Shown here piece after piece: positions 8,926 to 18,253 of a stretch of 64,000 bases of DNA. Within the stretch, counting starts at the first letter, position 1. Every line of letters starts with the position of its first letter. The stretch covers positions 682,001-746,000 of the forward strand of contig CP102405.1 of the NCBI GenBank assembly GCA_024628785.1, read 5' to 3'. The translations under genes and the position numbers were made by a program. A model generated the notes under the pieces. It had not been told where the DNA came from and made no database searches. It was given only the letters and a program-made list of their open reading frames with translations. The stretch comes from Fusobacteria bacterium ZRK30. Lineage in GTDB: Bacteria > Fusobacteriota > Fusobacteriia > Fusobacteriales > Fusobacteriaceae.

Positions 8926-9741
8926 ATGAAAAAAATAATTTTAATTGTCTTTATTTTATTATCTGTACTCAGTTTTTCAGATAATGATAGAACGACGAAG
9001 GAGTCGGAGTCGAAATATAAATTTTCTTTAGGATTTATGGCAGGGTATGGGAGTAAACTTTATCAAATAGAGGAAAAACAACCGCGTTATATACCATTTA
9101 TGGCTCTAGAAAGAAAAAATCTTTATATTTTAGGTTCTGAAATAGGCTATAAACATAAGTTGAATTCAAAATTGACTTTAACTGGATTTTCACAACTTTT
9201 TGGAGGGATAACACTCCAAGGTACTGGAGGAGCAATAGGGGCAACCCAGCTAAAGAATTCTGATATGGAAGATGGTTATAAGGGGATAAGCAGCAGAAAG
9301 ACCCAGGTGGAATTTGGGTTGAGATTAGATTATGATACTGGTTTTCAAAAGATAAAACTTTCAGGTGAAGTAAGGGGAGGACAAAGAGGGGGAACAGGAA
9401 AAATATCTGCCCTCAGACCTTTTGTAGTAACAAATAAATTATTTATTATCCCACAGATCAACCTTAGTTTATTGGATAAAAACATGGTAGATTATTATTT
9501 CGGTGTAAGTGAAGATGAGGTAAATGATGAGAGAAATCATAAATTAGATAAGGCTTATGATCCAAATAAATTTGCATATGCTTCAGCTGTAGGAGTAACC
9601 ATAAGATATAGTGTTACCCCTAAGTTTTCAGTGTTTAGTTTAGCTGAAATACAGTATGTAGGGAATGAAATTGGAGATTCACCCCTTGTAGATAATAGGG
9701 CAAATTATTTTGCAGGATTAGGTATGAGGTATGATTTTTAA
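8926..9741 (+). CDS. MipA/OmpV-family outer membrane protein
   Basis: A 271-residue exported beta-barrel protein. It has a signal peptide (about residues 1-18, cut near 'LSFS'), alternating beta strands, and a C-terminal Phe after 'YFAGLGMRYDF', the usual outer-membrane assembly signal. 'YYFGVSEDEVNDE' and the late 'SPLVDNR' are typical of the family whose E. coli member, MipA, is a scaffold for murein enzymes. The role in this organism is unknown. GAGGAGG precedes the ATG. Single gene, divergent from the riboswitch operon. Confidence 0.85.
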   Translation: MKKIILIVFILLSVLSFSDNDRTTKESESKYKFSLGFMAGYGSKLYQIEEKQPRYIPFMALERKNLYILGSEIGYKHKLNSKLTLTGFSQLFGGITLQGTGGAIGATQLKNSDMEDGYKGISSRKTQVEFGLRLDYDTGFQKIKLSGEVRGGQRGGTGKISALRPFVVTNKLFIIPQINLSLLDKNMVDYYFGVSEDEVNDERNHKLDKAYDPNKFAYASAVGVTIRYSVTPKFSVFSLAEIQYVGNEIGDSPLVDNRANYFAGLGMRYDF

Positions 9742-9767
9742 AAAACAAATATAGTCTATACTAAATG

Positions 9768-9797
9768 AACCGTGGCAGTTGTTTGTCACGGTTTTTA
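9768..9797 (+). terminator. terminator after the MipA-like gene
   Basis: AACCGTG (9768-9774) pairs with CACGGTT (9787-9793), followed by a short T run. Confidence 0.75.
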
Positions 9798-9800
9798 AAA

Positions 9801-9829
9801 TTGAAAAAATGTAGATGTGATGTTATACT
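9801..9829 (+). promoter_or_regulatory. promoter for rfaE1-ispF
   Basis: TTGAAA (9801-9806), a 17-base spacer and TATACT (9824-9829), 37 bases before the preferred rfaE1 start. Confidence 0.7.
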
Positions 9830-9865
9830 AATAATACATAAAAAATGTGATTAATGGGAGGAAAG

Positions 9866-10855
9866 ATGGTTGGTAAAACTAGATTAATAAGTATTTTAGA
9901 TAAATTTAAAGATATGACAATCGCAGTAATAGGGGATATGATGTTAGATGACTATATTATAGGAGAGGTTACAAGGATCTCACCGGAAGCGCCGGTACCT
10001 GTAGTGAATGTAAAGGAGGAAAGGTTTGTTTTAGGCGGTGGAGCCAATGTCCTAAATAACTTGTCTGCCCTTTCTTGTAACTGTCATTCCTTTGGGGTAA
10101 TAGGAGATGACGGGAACGGAACCAGGTTGTTGAATGAATTAAAAAAGGAAGAGATTAATACAGTAGGGATAGTGATAGCAGAAGACAGGCCTACCATAGT
10201 AAAGAGAAGAATAATTGCTCAGCATCAGCAGTTATTAAGATTGGACTGGGAAGATAAAAAAAACATAACTCCATATCATGAGGAACTTATCATTGAAAAT
10301 TTGAAACCTCACTTAGATAAGTTAGATGCTATAATTTTATCGGACTATGATAAGGGTGTGCTTACTCCTGCTTTAGCTAAAAGAGTTATTGAAATAGCAC
10401 GTGAAAATAATATAATAGTAACAGTAGATCCAAAGCCAAGTAATGCTGTAAACTATGTGGGAGCCACATCTATGACTCCTAATAGAAAGGAAGCTATGGA
10501 GTGTATGGGATTATCTAAGATAGAAAATGCAGAAAAACTAGGTGTGGAGTTAAAAGCTAAATTAAACTTAGACAACCTACTTCTAACTAGAAGTGAGGAA
10601 GGAATGAGTATATTTTTAGAGGATGAAATTATAAATATTCCTACCTTTGCCAAGGAAGTGTATGATGTAACTGGAGCAGGTGATACTGTTATTTCTGTAT
10701 TTACACTGGCAGCAGCAGCAGGAGCATCATGGCATGAGGCTGCAAAAATAGCCAATGTAGCGGCAGGAGTTGTAGTTGGAAGGATGGGGACATCTACTGT
10801 GACCAAAGAAGAGATAGTAGAGTTTTATGATAAAATTTACCATGAGTGGAAGTAG
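9866..10855 (+). CDS. rfaE1: D-glycero-beta-D-manno-heptose-7-phosphate kinase
   Basis: PfkB-family sugar kinase that phosphorylates heptose-7-phosphate at C1 for the ADP-heptose of LPS inner core. It is the kinase half only (about 329 residues); the nucleotidyltransferase half of HldE is absent and must be encoded elsewhere. 'GDMMLDDYI', 'GGGANVLNNL' and the catalytic 'DVTGAGDTV' near the C-terminus are visible. The ATG at 9866 is chosen over 9854 because GGGAGG (9856-9861) overlaps the earlier ATG and is spaced correctly for the later one. It points to an LPS-bearing outer membrane. ispF follows after 9 bases. Confidence 0.92.
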   Translation: MVGKTRLISILDKFKDMTIAVIGDMMLDDYIIGEVTRISPEAPVPVVNVKEERFVLGGGANVLNNLSALSCNCHSFGVIGDDGNGTRLLNELKKEEINTVGIVIAEDRPTIVKRRIIAQHQQLLRLDWEDKKNITPYHEELIIENLKPHLDKLDAIILSDYDKGVLTPALAKRVIEIARENNIIVTVDPKPSNAVNYVGATSMTPNRKEAMECMGLSKIENAEKLGVELKAKLNLDNLLLTRSEEGMSIFLEDEIINIPTFAKEVYDVTGAGDTVISVFTLAAAAGASWHEAAKIANVAAGVVVGRMGTSTVTKEEIVEFYDKIYHEWK

Positions 10856-10864
10856 GATGATGTT

Positions 10865-11347
10865 ATGTATAGGATAGGAAATGGATATGATGTTCATAGA
10901 TTGGTAGAGGGAAGAAAATTGATCCTGGGCGGTATAGAGATACCATTTGAAAAAGGATTACTGGGGCACTCAGATGCAGATGTATTGATCCATGCTATCA
11001 TGGATGGATTGTTAGGAGCTCTGGCTTTAGGAGATATAGGACAGCATTTTCCAGATACAGATGAGGCCTATAAGGGGATATCCAGTATAAAATTATTAAA
11101 CCATGTAAAAAAACTTATAGATGAGAAAGGTTTTGAGATAGTGAATATTGATTCTCAAATAGTGATGCAGCAGCCGAAATTAAAACCTTATATTGTTGAG
11201 ATGAGGAAAAATCTGGCTGAAGAATTAGAATTGGAATTAAACAGAGTAAGCGTAAAGGCTACAACTGAGGAAAAATTAGGATTTACCGGGGAAGAAATAG
11301 GGGTAAAATCCTATGCAGTGGTCCTGTTGAGAGAGAAAAATAAATAG
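10865..11347 (+). CDS. ispF: 2-C-methyl-D-erythritol 2,4-cyclodiphosphate synthase
   Basis: Fifth step of the MEP isoprenoid pathway: forms the cyclic diphosphate from CDP-methylerythritol 2-phosphate, releasing CMP. The 160 residues are full length. 'GNGYDVHRL' holds the zinc-binding Asp and His, '[11 protein letters not shown]' the second metal ligands, and 'GDIGQHFPD' the family signature. Co-transcribed with rfaE1 and followed by a strong terminator. Confidence 0.97.
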   Translation: MYRIGNGYDVHRLVEGRKLILGGIEIPFEKGLLGHSDADVLIHAIMDGLLGALALGDIGQHFPDTDEAYKGISSIKLLNHVKKLIDEKGFEIVNIDSQIVMQQPKLKPYIVEMRKNLAEELELELNRVSVKATTEEKLGFTGEEIGVKSYAVVLLREKNK

Positions 11348-11352
11348 GTTCA

Positions 11353-11391
11353 AAAGGTTTTTGGAGTGAATCCAAAAACCTTTTTTTTTAA
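11353..11391 (+). terminator. terminator after ispF
   Basis: A 13-bp stem, AAAGGTTTTTGGA (11353-11365) with TCCAAAAACCTTT (11371-11383), and a run of T. Confidence 0.92.
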
Positions 11392-11604
11392 ATTTATAAA
11401 AAAATCCCAGGTGAAAAACTCTCTAAAAGCTTATTGTTGACGATATTTTAGTATAAATATAAAAAAGAAGGTTGTTTTTTAATGATTTTTAAGTTATATA
11501 CAATACTGATTAAATATTATATTTTATTTTTAATAAAAATTTTATCAAGAGTTGTTAAAAAAATCACGACTATACGTATGAAGGAGTTTGTAGGAGGTAC
11601 TTTT

Positions 11605-12705
11605 GTGGTTTATCAGAAGGGAGACTTAATGCTGTTTTCGTTGATATATGCAGATGTTTCAAGGGGAGGCTATCCAGCTCCTAAACTAAGTCATGACATC
11701 CTCTATAAGTTATTTTTTTATTCTGCAGATAGGAAACAAAATATATTTAGAAAGGATAGGAACTCTCTGAAAAAAATAATCTTAGAATCAGTGCATATAT
11801 TAAAACTGGAAAACCCCAGAATAAAGGCTGAAAAAAGAGTAGAAAATGCACTCTTATATTTTTTATCAGAAGAAGGGATGTTAAACTTGAAAAGATTAAA
11901 ATCCAGGGTAGATGAGGAGTTTGAAATCTGTGAAAAAGAGGGGATAGAGTATATAGGATATTCTTCTAAAAATTATCCTAAAAATTTAAAGGAGTTGAAA
12001 GATCCCCCCTTTATGATATTTTACAGAGGTTATTTTCCCAATGAGAGTGAGCTGGAAAAATCCTTAGCAATAATCGGCAGTCGAAAACCAGAGAAAAAAT
12101 ATGGACGGGAAGTGGCTAGGAGGATGGGGATCTTGCTGGCTCAAAATAATTGGTGGAATATCAGCGGATTAGCCCTTGGATGTGATGAGTGTGGTCATCT
12201 GGGAAGCCTTGAGGGAGAGGGGCAGACAGGAGCAATATTAGGTCAGGGTCTGGCAACTCCCATATATCCTAAAGAAAATAGGGTATTAGCAGAAAGAATA
12301 TTGGAAAAACATGGGTTTTTGATGTCGGAGCTCCCACCGACAACTTCTAACTTATCTATATTTTTTATCTTGAGGAACCGCCTTCAGTCTGGGATGACTC
12401 GGGGGATCTTTGTGGTGCAGACAGGAAAATCCGGGGGAACACTTCATACCATCAAGTATTCTCTGGAGCAGGAAAGGAAAACAATTCTTTGGGATCCTGG
12501 TTATATAGAGGAGCTAGAGGGGGTGAATGAAGTTTTAGGGAATAAAATACTGATTGAGGACAGAAAAGATAAGTTGGGAGTTTCCATAGGAGGAGATTTG
12601 AGAAAAAACATATTGAAGATAAAACAGGCCAAAGAGATCTATGAAATATTGGATAAAAAAAGTTCAAAAAAACATATAATATTTCATAATAAAACCTTAT
12701 TTTAG
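11605..12705 (+). CDS. dprA: DprA/Smf-like DNA-processing protein
   Basis: DprA-type Rossmann-fold protein, which in transformable bacteria protects incoming single-stranded DNA and loads RecA. 'AIIGSRKPEKKYG' and 'SGLALGCDECGHLGSL' match the DprA nucleotide-binding fold, followed by 'GAILGQGLATPIYPKEN' and 'RNRLQSGMTRGIFVVQ'. The core GSR and SG.A.G.D motifs are present. The frame opens at ATG 11482, but that start would add a hydrophobic lysine-rich tail. GTG 11605 follows TAGGAGG by seven bases and is preferred; ATG 11629 is also possible. The C-terminal extension is diverged. Confidence 0.82.
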   Translation: MVYQKGDLMLFSLIYADVSRGGYPAPKLSHDILYKLFFYSADRKQNIFRKDRNSLKKIILESVHILKLENPRIKAEKRVENALLYFLSEEGMLNLKRLKSRVDEEFEICEKEGIEYIGYSSKNYPKNLKELKDPPFMIFYRGYFPNESELEKSLAIIGSRKPEKKYGREVARRMGILLAQNNWWNISGLALGCDECGHLGSLEGEGQTGAILGQGLATPIYPKENRVLAERILEKHGFLMSELPPTTSNLSIFFILRNRLQSGMTRGIFVVQTGKSGGTLHTIKYSLEQERKTILWDPGYIEELEGVNEVLGNKILIEDRKDKLGVSIGGDLRKNILKIKQAKEIYEILDKKSSKKHIIFHNKTLF

Positions 12706-12795
12706 GACGAAAAAACGTGTATAGCTACAGTTAACATATTTATGGGGTAAAAACGTTATTTTGGATTTCAAAGGAGAAAAGTAATTAATTCACAA

Positions 12796-12833
12796 CACTA
12801 ATTGTTGTATTAGTGAACGAATTGTGGTAAAAT
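12796..12833 (+). promoter_or_regulatory. rnf promoter overlapped by a palindrome
   Basis: TTGTAT (12805-12810), a 17-base spacer and TAAAAT (12828-12833) form a sigma-70 promoter. CACTAAT (12796-12802) and ATTAGTG (12809-12815) form a perfect inverted repeat lying over the -35 box, with weaker outer arms TTCACAA and TTGTGG. It looks like a repressor site. The binding protein is not identified. Confidence 0.6.
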
Positions 12834-12893
12834 TAAGGGCAAAATTCGAAAAAAATAATTAAATATAAATTAACAAAAAGGAGTGTTTTGTAG

Positions 12894-14210
12894 ATGAAAC
12901 TGTTTACGTTCAAAGGCGGGGTACACCCTTCTGAAAACAAGGTACAGACTGAAAATGAAGCTATTCAAACTTTTGACGCACCAAAGATGGTACATGTAGC
13001 ATTATTGCAGCATATTGGTGCACCACTAAATGCCTTGGTTAAACCTGGGGATAGAGTATTGAAAGGTCAAAAAATTGCCGATAGTGAAGCTTTTATGTCA
13101 GCACCGGTTCATTCATCAGTGAGTGGAGTAGTTAAGAAAATTGAATTTTTACCATTCCCACTAAGTGGAAAGGTAAATACTATCATTATTGAAAATGATG
13201 GAGAAGAAGAATTAGCAGAATTAACAACGATAAAAGATTGGAAATCAGCACCTAAAGAAGACCTACTTGCAATGATTAGAGAAAAAGGAATAGTTGGAGT
13301 AGGAGGAGCATGTTTCCCAACTCATATAAAACTTAATCCGCCAAAAGATGTGACTATCGACACTTTAGTGATGAATGGAGCAGAATGTGAGCCGTATCTA
13401 AATGCAGATAACAGACTTATGTTAGAAGATCCTAAATCAATTATTGAGGGAATAAAGATCATCATGCATATCTTAGGAGTAAAAAATGCTAAGATTGGTA
13501 TTGAAAACAATAAGCCAGAAGCTATAGCTTCTATGATAAAAGCTAGTGAAGGGGATAATGGTATAGAAGTCTGTCCTCTGAAAACTCAATACCCGCAAGG
13601 TGGAGAGAAGCAGCTTATCAAAGCTATCTTAGATAGAGAGGTTCCAAGTGGGAAATTACCTTCTGCTGTAGGAGTAGTAGTACAAAATACTGCAACGGCA
13701 GCTTTAGTATATGAAGGGATTGTCAAAGGAATGCCCCTTATTGAAAAAGTAGTAACTATTTCAGGAAAAGCAATCAAAAAGCCTATGAACTTAAAAGTTA
13801 GAATAGGAACTATGTTTAGAGATATGTTAGATTATGCAGGTGTAGAGAGAGAAGATGTAGACAAACTTGTTATGGGTGGACCTATGATGGGAATGGCTCA
13901 ACATTCTGAAGATGTACCGGTAGTTAAAGGAACATCTGGTTTACTAGCTCTTACAACGGCAGAGACAAACCCTTGTAAAGCTAAAAACTGTATTCTTTGC
14001 GGGAAATGTATAGGAGCCTGTCCAATGGGATTAGAGCCTCTTATGTATGCTAAATTAGCTAAATTTAATCAATGGGAAGAGATGGGGAAATATAAATTAA
14101 TGGATTGTATCTCATGTGGATCTTGTTCATATATTTGTCCGGCAAACAGACCGTTGACGGAAGCTATCAATATTGGAAAAGCTAAGTTAAGAGCTATGCC
14201 AAGAAAATAA
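12894..14210 (+). CDS. rnfC: Rnf complex subunit C
   Basis: Peripheral NADH/FMN-binding subunit of the Rnf complex, which links ferredoxin:NAD+ electron transfer to ion (usually Na+) pumping. The 438 residues contain the glycine-rich 'GVGGACFPTHIK', 'NGAECEPYL' and two ferredoxin motifs near the C-terminus, CILCGKCIGACP and CISCGSCSYICP. Gene order CDGEAB matches clostridial and fusobacterial operons. AAAAAGGAG lies about 10 bases before the ATG. Confidence 0.97.
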   Translation: MKLFTFKGGVHPSENKVQTENEAIQTFDAPKMVHVALLQHIGAPLNALVKPGDRVLKGQKIADSEAFMSAPVHSSVSGVVKKIEFLPFPLSGKVNTIIIENDGEEELAELTTIKDWKSAPKEDLLAMIREKGIVGVGGACFPTHIKLNPPKDVTIDTLVMNGAECEPYLNADNRLMLEDPKSIIEGIKIIMHILGVKNAKIGIENNKPEAIASMIKASEGDNGIEVCPLKTQYPQGGEKQLIKAILDREVPSGKLPSAVGVVVQNTATAALVYEGIVKGMPLIEKVVTISGKAIKKPMNLKVRIGTMFRDMLDYAGVEREDVDKLVMGGPMMGMAQHSEDVPVVKGTSGLLALTTAETNPCKAKNCILCGKCIGACPMGLEPLMYAKLAKFNQWEEMGKYKLMDCISCGSCSYICPANRPLTEAINIGKAKLRAMPRK

Positions 14211-14278
14211 TTCTTCCTTGTTTATGGGATTTCATAATTATTTAAATCAAATGATAAAAATTTGAATTGAAATGTGAA

Positions 14279-14305
14279 CTCGATTTATGAATAAAAAAAA
14301 TCGAG
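14279..14305. other. hairpin in the rnfC-rnfD gap
   Basis: CTCGATTT (14279-14286) and AAATCGAG (14298-14305) form an 8-bp inverted repeat in the only long gap (over 100 bases) of the rnf operon. There is no T run after it on the plus strand, so it is more likely an RNA processing or stabilising hairpin than a terminator. Confidence 0.5.
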
Positions 14306-14352
14306 ATATAAAGTATGAAGAATAACTTTAATTGAAATTAGGAGGCAAAAAA

Positions 14353-15282
14353 GTGGCGAAATTGTTAAAGATGGGTCCTTCACCACATGTAAGAACTAGT
14401 GAAACAGTAGAAAAAGTAATGTACGACGTAATAATAGCTTTATTACCAGCATTACTTATGGCAGTTTATGTATTTGGAATACAGGCACTGACTACTACCT
14501 TGATCGCAGTTGGAACATGTATGGCAACTGAAGGAATTATGCAAAAAATAATGGGTAAGGATATAGATATAAAAGATGGAAGTGCAATTATAACAGGTAT
14601 ATTATTTGCATTTGTTGTTCCGGTAACTATGGCATATTGGATAGTTATAGTTGGATCTGTAATTTCTATCCTATTAGGGAAGATGTTATTTGGTGGATTA
14701 GGACATAATATATTCAATCCTGCATTGGTTGGTAGAGCGTTTGTTCAGGCGTCTTGGCCGGTAGCTATAACGACATTTGTATTAGATGGCCAGGCAGGAC
14801 CAACTATGCTAGATGCTATGAAAAGAGGATTAGATGGGACTTTAGTTGCAGCAGGAAATCCATATGTGAACGCCCTATTAGGTAAAATGGGTGGAACGAT
14901 TGGAGAAACTTCAGCAATAGCACTTCTATTAGGAGGAGCTTACTTAATCTATAAAGGTCAGGTAAACTGGAAAGTACCAGCTATTATAATAGGAACTGTA
15001 GGAATCGGAGCATTTTTATTCGGGGGAGATCCGATAATGCATATGTTATCTGGAGGATTATTCTTAGGAGCGTTCTTCATGGCAACAGATATGGTAACTT
15101 CTCCATATACTGAAAAAGGTCAAATGATATTTGCCTTTGGAATAGGTGCATTGGTAACTTTAATCAGATTTAAAGGTGGATATCCTGAAGGTATGGCATA
15201 CTCTATCTTAATCATGAATGGAGTTGTACCACTTATAAATAAATACACTAAACCGAAGATGTTTGGAGGTGTAGCAAAATAA
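14353..15282 (+). CDS. rnfD: Rnf complex subunit D
   Basis: Membrane subunit of the NqrB/RnfD family with about nine to ten hydrophobic segments. It carries a covalently bound FMN in characterised complexes; the likely site here is the Thr of 'DGQAGPTMLDA', where many relatives have SGAT. Start: GTG 14353 follows GGAGG (14341-14345) by seven bases, so the in-frame TTG at 14332 is rejected. The stop overlaps the rnfG start. Confidence 0.95.
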   Translation: MAKLLKMGPSPHVRTSETVEKVMYDVIIALLPALLMAVYVFGIQALTTTLIAVGTCMATEGIMQKIMGKDIDIKDGSAIITGILFAFVVPVTMAYWIVIVGSVISILLGKMLFGGLGHNIFNPALVGRAFVQASWPVAITTFVLDGQAGPTMLDAMKRGLDGTLVAAGNPYVNALLGKMGGTIGETSAIALLLGGAYLIYKGQVNWKVPAIIIGTVGIGAFLFGGDPIMHMLSGGLFLGAFFMATDMVTSPYTEKGQMIFAFGIGALVTLIRFKGGYPEGMAYSILIMNGVVPLINKYTKPKMFGGVAK

Positions 15283-15812
15283 TGAATAGATTAGTACATT
15301 ATGGTGCTGTATTATTGGTAATAGCAGCAGTTGCAGCTGGATTATTATCTAGTGTAAATACAATAACTGCACCACAAATAGAAAAGATAAACAAAGAGAT
15401 AGTAAATAAAGCTAGAAAAGAAGTGATGCCATTGGCATCAGAATTTAAAGAATCAGAAGAAATAATAGCTGGAGAGGAAACATTTATTCCAGGTTATGAC
15501 GCTACAGGAAACTTAGTAGGGTATGCAAGTACTGTAAAAACTAATGGATATTCTGGCGTAATAACTTTCGTATTGGGATTAGATATAAAGGGAACTATCA
15601 CTGGGCTAAAGGTTACAGGGCAGTCAGAAACTCCTGGATTAGGAACAAATGTAGAAAATGCTGATTGGCAGGCTCTTTGGGTTGGCAGAGATGAATCTTA
15701 TGAATTTGATAAAAGTATAGACGGTTTTGCAGGAGCTACAATATCTCCTATGGCTGTATTTACTGGAGTAAAAAAATCAACTAAAGCATTTGAAGCAGAG
15801 GTGAAAAACTAA
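15282..15812 (+). CDS. rnfG: Rnf complex subunit G
   Basis: Membrane-anchored periplasmic flavoprotein subunit (176 residues): one N-terminal membrane helix followed by the FMN-binding domain. The flavin attachment motif is 'DGFAGATIS', with Thr about residue 153. The usual SGAT Ser is Ala here, as in the matching motif of RnfD. It overlaps rnfD by one base at the ATG and its stop overlaps the rnfE start, indicating translational coupling. Confidence 0.95.
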   Translation: MNRLVHYGAVLLVIAAVAAGLLSSVNTITAPQIEKINKEIVNKARKEVMPLASEFKESEEIIAGEETFIPGYDATGNLVGYASTVKTNGYSGVITFVLGLDIKGTITGLKVTGQSETPGLGTNVENADWQALWVGRDESYEFDKSIDGFAGATISPMAVFTGVKKSTKAFEAEVKN

Positions 15813-16417
15813 TGGCTAAGAATAACTATATAAAGCTTTTAACAGATCCATTAATTAAGGGAAATCCGGTATTTGTATTGTTGCTTGGATTATGTCCTAC
15901 ACTAGGTGTAACTAACTCAGCTATAAATGGTATGGCAATGGGACTTGCGACACTGGTAGTTTTATCATGTTCAAATGTAATCATATCAGCTATAAAAAAC
16001 TTGATACCGGCAAAGGTTAGAATACCAGCTTATATCATTGTAATAGCTACTTTAGTAACTATCGTACAGATGGTAATGCAAGGTTACCTTCCAGATCTAT
16101 ATGCAGTATTAGGGTTATTCTTACCTCTAATAGTTGTTAACTGTATAATCTTAGGAAGAGCTGAGAGTTTTGCTTCTAAAAATGGAATATTTCCTTCATT
16201 ATTAGATGGTATTGGAAATGGATTAGGATTCACTCTGGCACTTACAGTATTAGGTGCTATCAGAGAAATTTTAGGAAACGGAAGTTTCTTCGGATTACAA
16301 TTGACTCCTCCAACCTTCCAACCGGCGTTAATATTCATATTAGCACCTGGAGCATTTATAACAATTGGTTTTATCATAGCGACACAAAATTTTATTAAGA
16401 TGAAAAAGGAGGGATAA
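15812..16417 (+). CDS. rnfE: Rnf complex subunit E
   Basis: Integral membrane subunit (201 residues, about six helices) of the RnfA/RnfE-NqrD/NqrE family that forms the ion-conducting core with RnfA. 'LGLCPTLGVTNSAINGMAMG' and 'IVVNCIILGRAESFA' carry the paired Cys that in the family bind the membrane-embedded iron centre. Overlaps rnfG at its ATG and lies 3 bases before rnfA. Confidence 0.96.
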   Translation: MAKNNYIKLLTDPLIKGNPVFVLLLGLCPTLGVTNSAINGMAMGLATLVVLSCSNVIISAIKNLIPAKVRIPAYIIVIATLVTIVQMVMQGYLPDLYAVLGLFLPLIVVNCIILGRAESFASKNGIFPSLLDGIGNGLGFTLALTVLGAIREILGNGSFFGLQLTPPTFQPALIFILAPGAFITIGFIIATQNFIKMKKEG

Positions 16418-16420
16418 TCG

Positions 16421-17005
16421 ATGGATTTAGGAAATTTATTTGGAATCATATTTGGTTCTATATTTATAAATAACTTTGTATTTGCTAAATTTTTGGGAAT
16501 ATGTCCTTTCATGGGTGTTTCTAAAAAGGTAGAATCTTCAATAGGGATGGGTATGGCTGTTACTTTCGTAATGACGTTAGCATCAGCAGTAACTTGGGTA
16601 GTGCAAAACTATCTATTAGTTCCTTTTGGATTAGAATATTTACAGACAATAGCATTTATATTAATAATAGCTTCATTGGTACAATTTGTTGAGATGGCAG
16701 TACAAAAGACTTCACCTAACCTTTACAAGGCTTTAGGAGTATTTTTACCACTTATCACAACTAACTGTGCAGTACTAGGGGTAGCAATTTTAAATATTCA
16801 AGAGAAGTATAACTTTATTGAAACTGTTGTAAATGGTATGGCAGCAGCAATAGGATTTACTATGGCACTTATCTTACTTGCAGGAATAAGAGAAAGATTA
16901 GAGTATGCAGATGTACCAAAACCATTTCAAGGTGTAGCAATAGCCTTTGTCACAGCTGGATTATTAGCGATGGCATTTATGGGATTCTCTGGGATGAAAA
17001 TATAA
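16421..17005 (+). CDS. rnfA: Rnf complex subunit A
   Basis: Six-helix membrane subunit (194 residues), homologous to RnfE in inverted topology. '[17 protein letters not shown]' and '[13 protein letters not shown]' contain the Cys residues expected to ligate the membrane [2Fe-2S] centre shared with RnfE. Codon use and spacing match the rest of the operon. Confidence 0.96.
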   Translation: MDLGNLFGIIFGSIFINNFVFAKFLGICPFMGVSKKVESSIGMGMAVTFVMTLASAVTWVVQNYLLVPFGLEYLQTIAFILIIASLVQFVEMAVQKTSPNLYKALGVFLPLITTNCAVLGVAILNIQEKYNFIETVVNGMAAAIGFTMALILLAGIRERLEYADVPKPFQGVAIAFVTAGLLAMAFMGFSGMKI

Positions 17006-17045
17006 TTTAAATAATTAATCTATGACATAGATTTGGAGGTTAGAA

Positions 17046-18071
17046 ATGATATACGCTATATTAGTATTAGGAGGAATAGGTCTTACTATGGGACTATTCT
17101 TAGCCTTTGCTTCAAAGAAATTTGAGGTAGAGATAGATCCTAATGTTGAAAAGATAATGGATATATTACCTGGTGCCAATTGTGGAGCTTGTGGATTCCC
17201 TGGATGTGGAGGGTATGCAGAAGCAGTAGCATTAGAAGGTGCTGACCCTGCATTATGTGCTCCTGGTGGTGCACAGGTTGTAAATGATATAGCAGCTATT
17301 ATGGGTGGAGAAGGTGCTGACCCGAATGCTGTAAAGCAGGTGGCTAGAGTAAAATGTCAAGGAGATAACTCTAAGACAACTAAGATATATGATCTAAACA
17401 CTGAGATGAAAACGTGTGCTACATCTACCCTTTATTTTGGTGGAGATAAGTCGTGCTGGCATGGTTGTTTAGGATATGGAGACTGTGTAAAAGTATGTCC
17501 GGCTGATGCAATAGAGATTAACGCAAGAGGAATTGCAGTTATAAATGAGGAAAAATGTATCTCATGTACTAAGTGTGTAAAGGAATGTCCTAAAAATATC
17601 ATAGAGATGATGCCTGAAAATCAAAAAGTAACGGTATTATGTAACTCTAAAGATAAGGGTGCCCAAGCTAGAAAATCTTGTACTGTAGCATGTATCGCAT
17701 GTGGAATGTGTGTGAAGGCATGTCCGGTACAGGTAAAAGATGCCGATGGTAATATAACTAAGGCAATCTCAATAACTAACAACTTAGCTAAGATCGATAA
17801 AGATCTTTGTATCAACTGCGGGCTTTGCTCGATGAAGTGTCCGACAAATGCAATAATAAATGAGATTAAAGAGGTTAAGAAAGCCGAAGTAATCGAAGAA
17901 AAATGTATTGGTTGTACAGCTTGTGCAAGAGTATGTCCGGTTGACTGTATTGAAGGAGCAGTTAAAGAAAAGCATAAAGTTGACCAGGAAAAATGTATTG
18001 GTTGCGGGCTTTGTTTCGATAAGTGTAAATTCTCTGCAATTAAGATGAATGTAACTGAAATAAGAAAATAG
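17046..18071 (+). CDS. rnfB: Rnf complex subunit B, polyferredoxin
   Basis: Ferredoxin-accepting electron-entry subunit (341 residues): an N-terminal membrane helix, an Fe-S (Fes) domain 'CGACGFPGCGGY' with a fourth Cys in 'LCAPGG', then six ferredoxin-type cysteine motifs, such as CISCTKCVKECP, CIACGMCVKACP, CINCGLCSMKCP, CIGCTACARVCP and CIGCGLCFDKC. This suggests about seven [4Fe-4S] clusters, the long form seen in anaerobes rather than the short proteobacterial RnfB. Preceded by GGAGG, and last gene of the operon. Confidence 0.96.
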   Translation: MIYAILVLGGIGLTMGLFLAFASKKFEVEIDPNVEKIMDILPGANCGACGFPGCGGYAEAVALEGADPALCAPGGAQVVNDIAAIMGGEGADPNAVKQVARVKCQGDNSKTTKIYDLNTEMKTCATSTLYFGGDKSCWHGCLGYGDCVKVCPADAIEINARGIAVINEEKCISCTKCVKECPKNIIEMMPENQKVTVLCNSKDKGAQARKSCTVACIACGMCVKACPVQVKDADGNITKAISITNNLAKIDKDLCINCGLCSMKCPTNAIINEIKEVKKAEVIEEKCIGCTACARVCPVDCIEGAVKEKHKVDQEKCIGCGLCFDKCKFSAIKMNVTEIRK

Positions 18072-18102
18072 ACCTATAGTAATAACCTTAAATGGGGATA
18101 GA

Positions 18103-18142
18103 TAAAAAAGCAGAATCATAGATCTATGGTTCTGCTTTTTTA
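18103..18142 (+). terminator. rnf operon terminator
   Basis: AAAAAAGCAGAA pairs with TTCTGCTTTTTT around an inner CATAG/CTATG stem. The T run ends at 18141. Confidence 0.9.
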
Positions 18143-18253
18143 GTATCTATTTCTTATACATATCTATATCAAATAATAAACAAATTTTACTTCTATTCCT
18201 AGTTAAAAGGTGATACTATTAATGAATGCAAAAAGATTAGAGGGGGGTTATAG

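Noticed and set aside
12796-12815. Rex operator at the rnf promoter
   Set aside because: The inverted repeat does not match TTGTTAANNNNTTAACAA or TTGTGAANNNNTTCACAA well enough.
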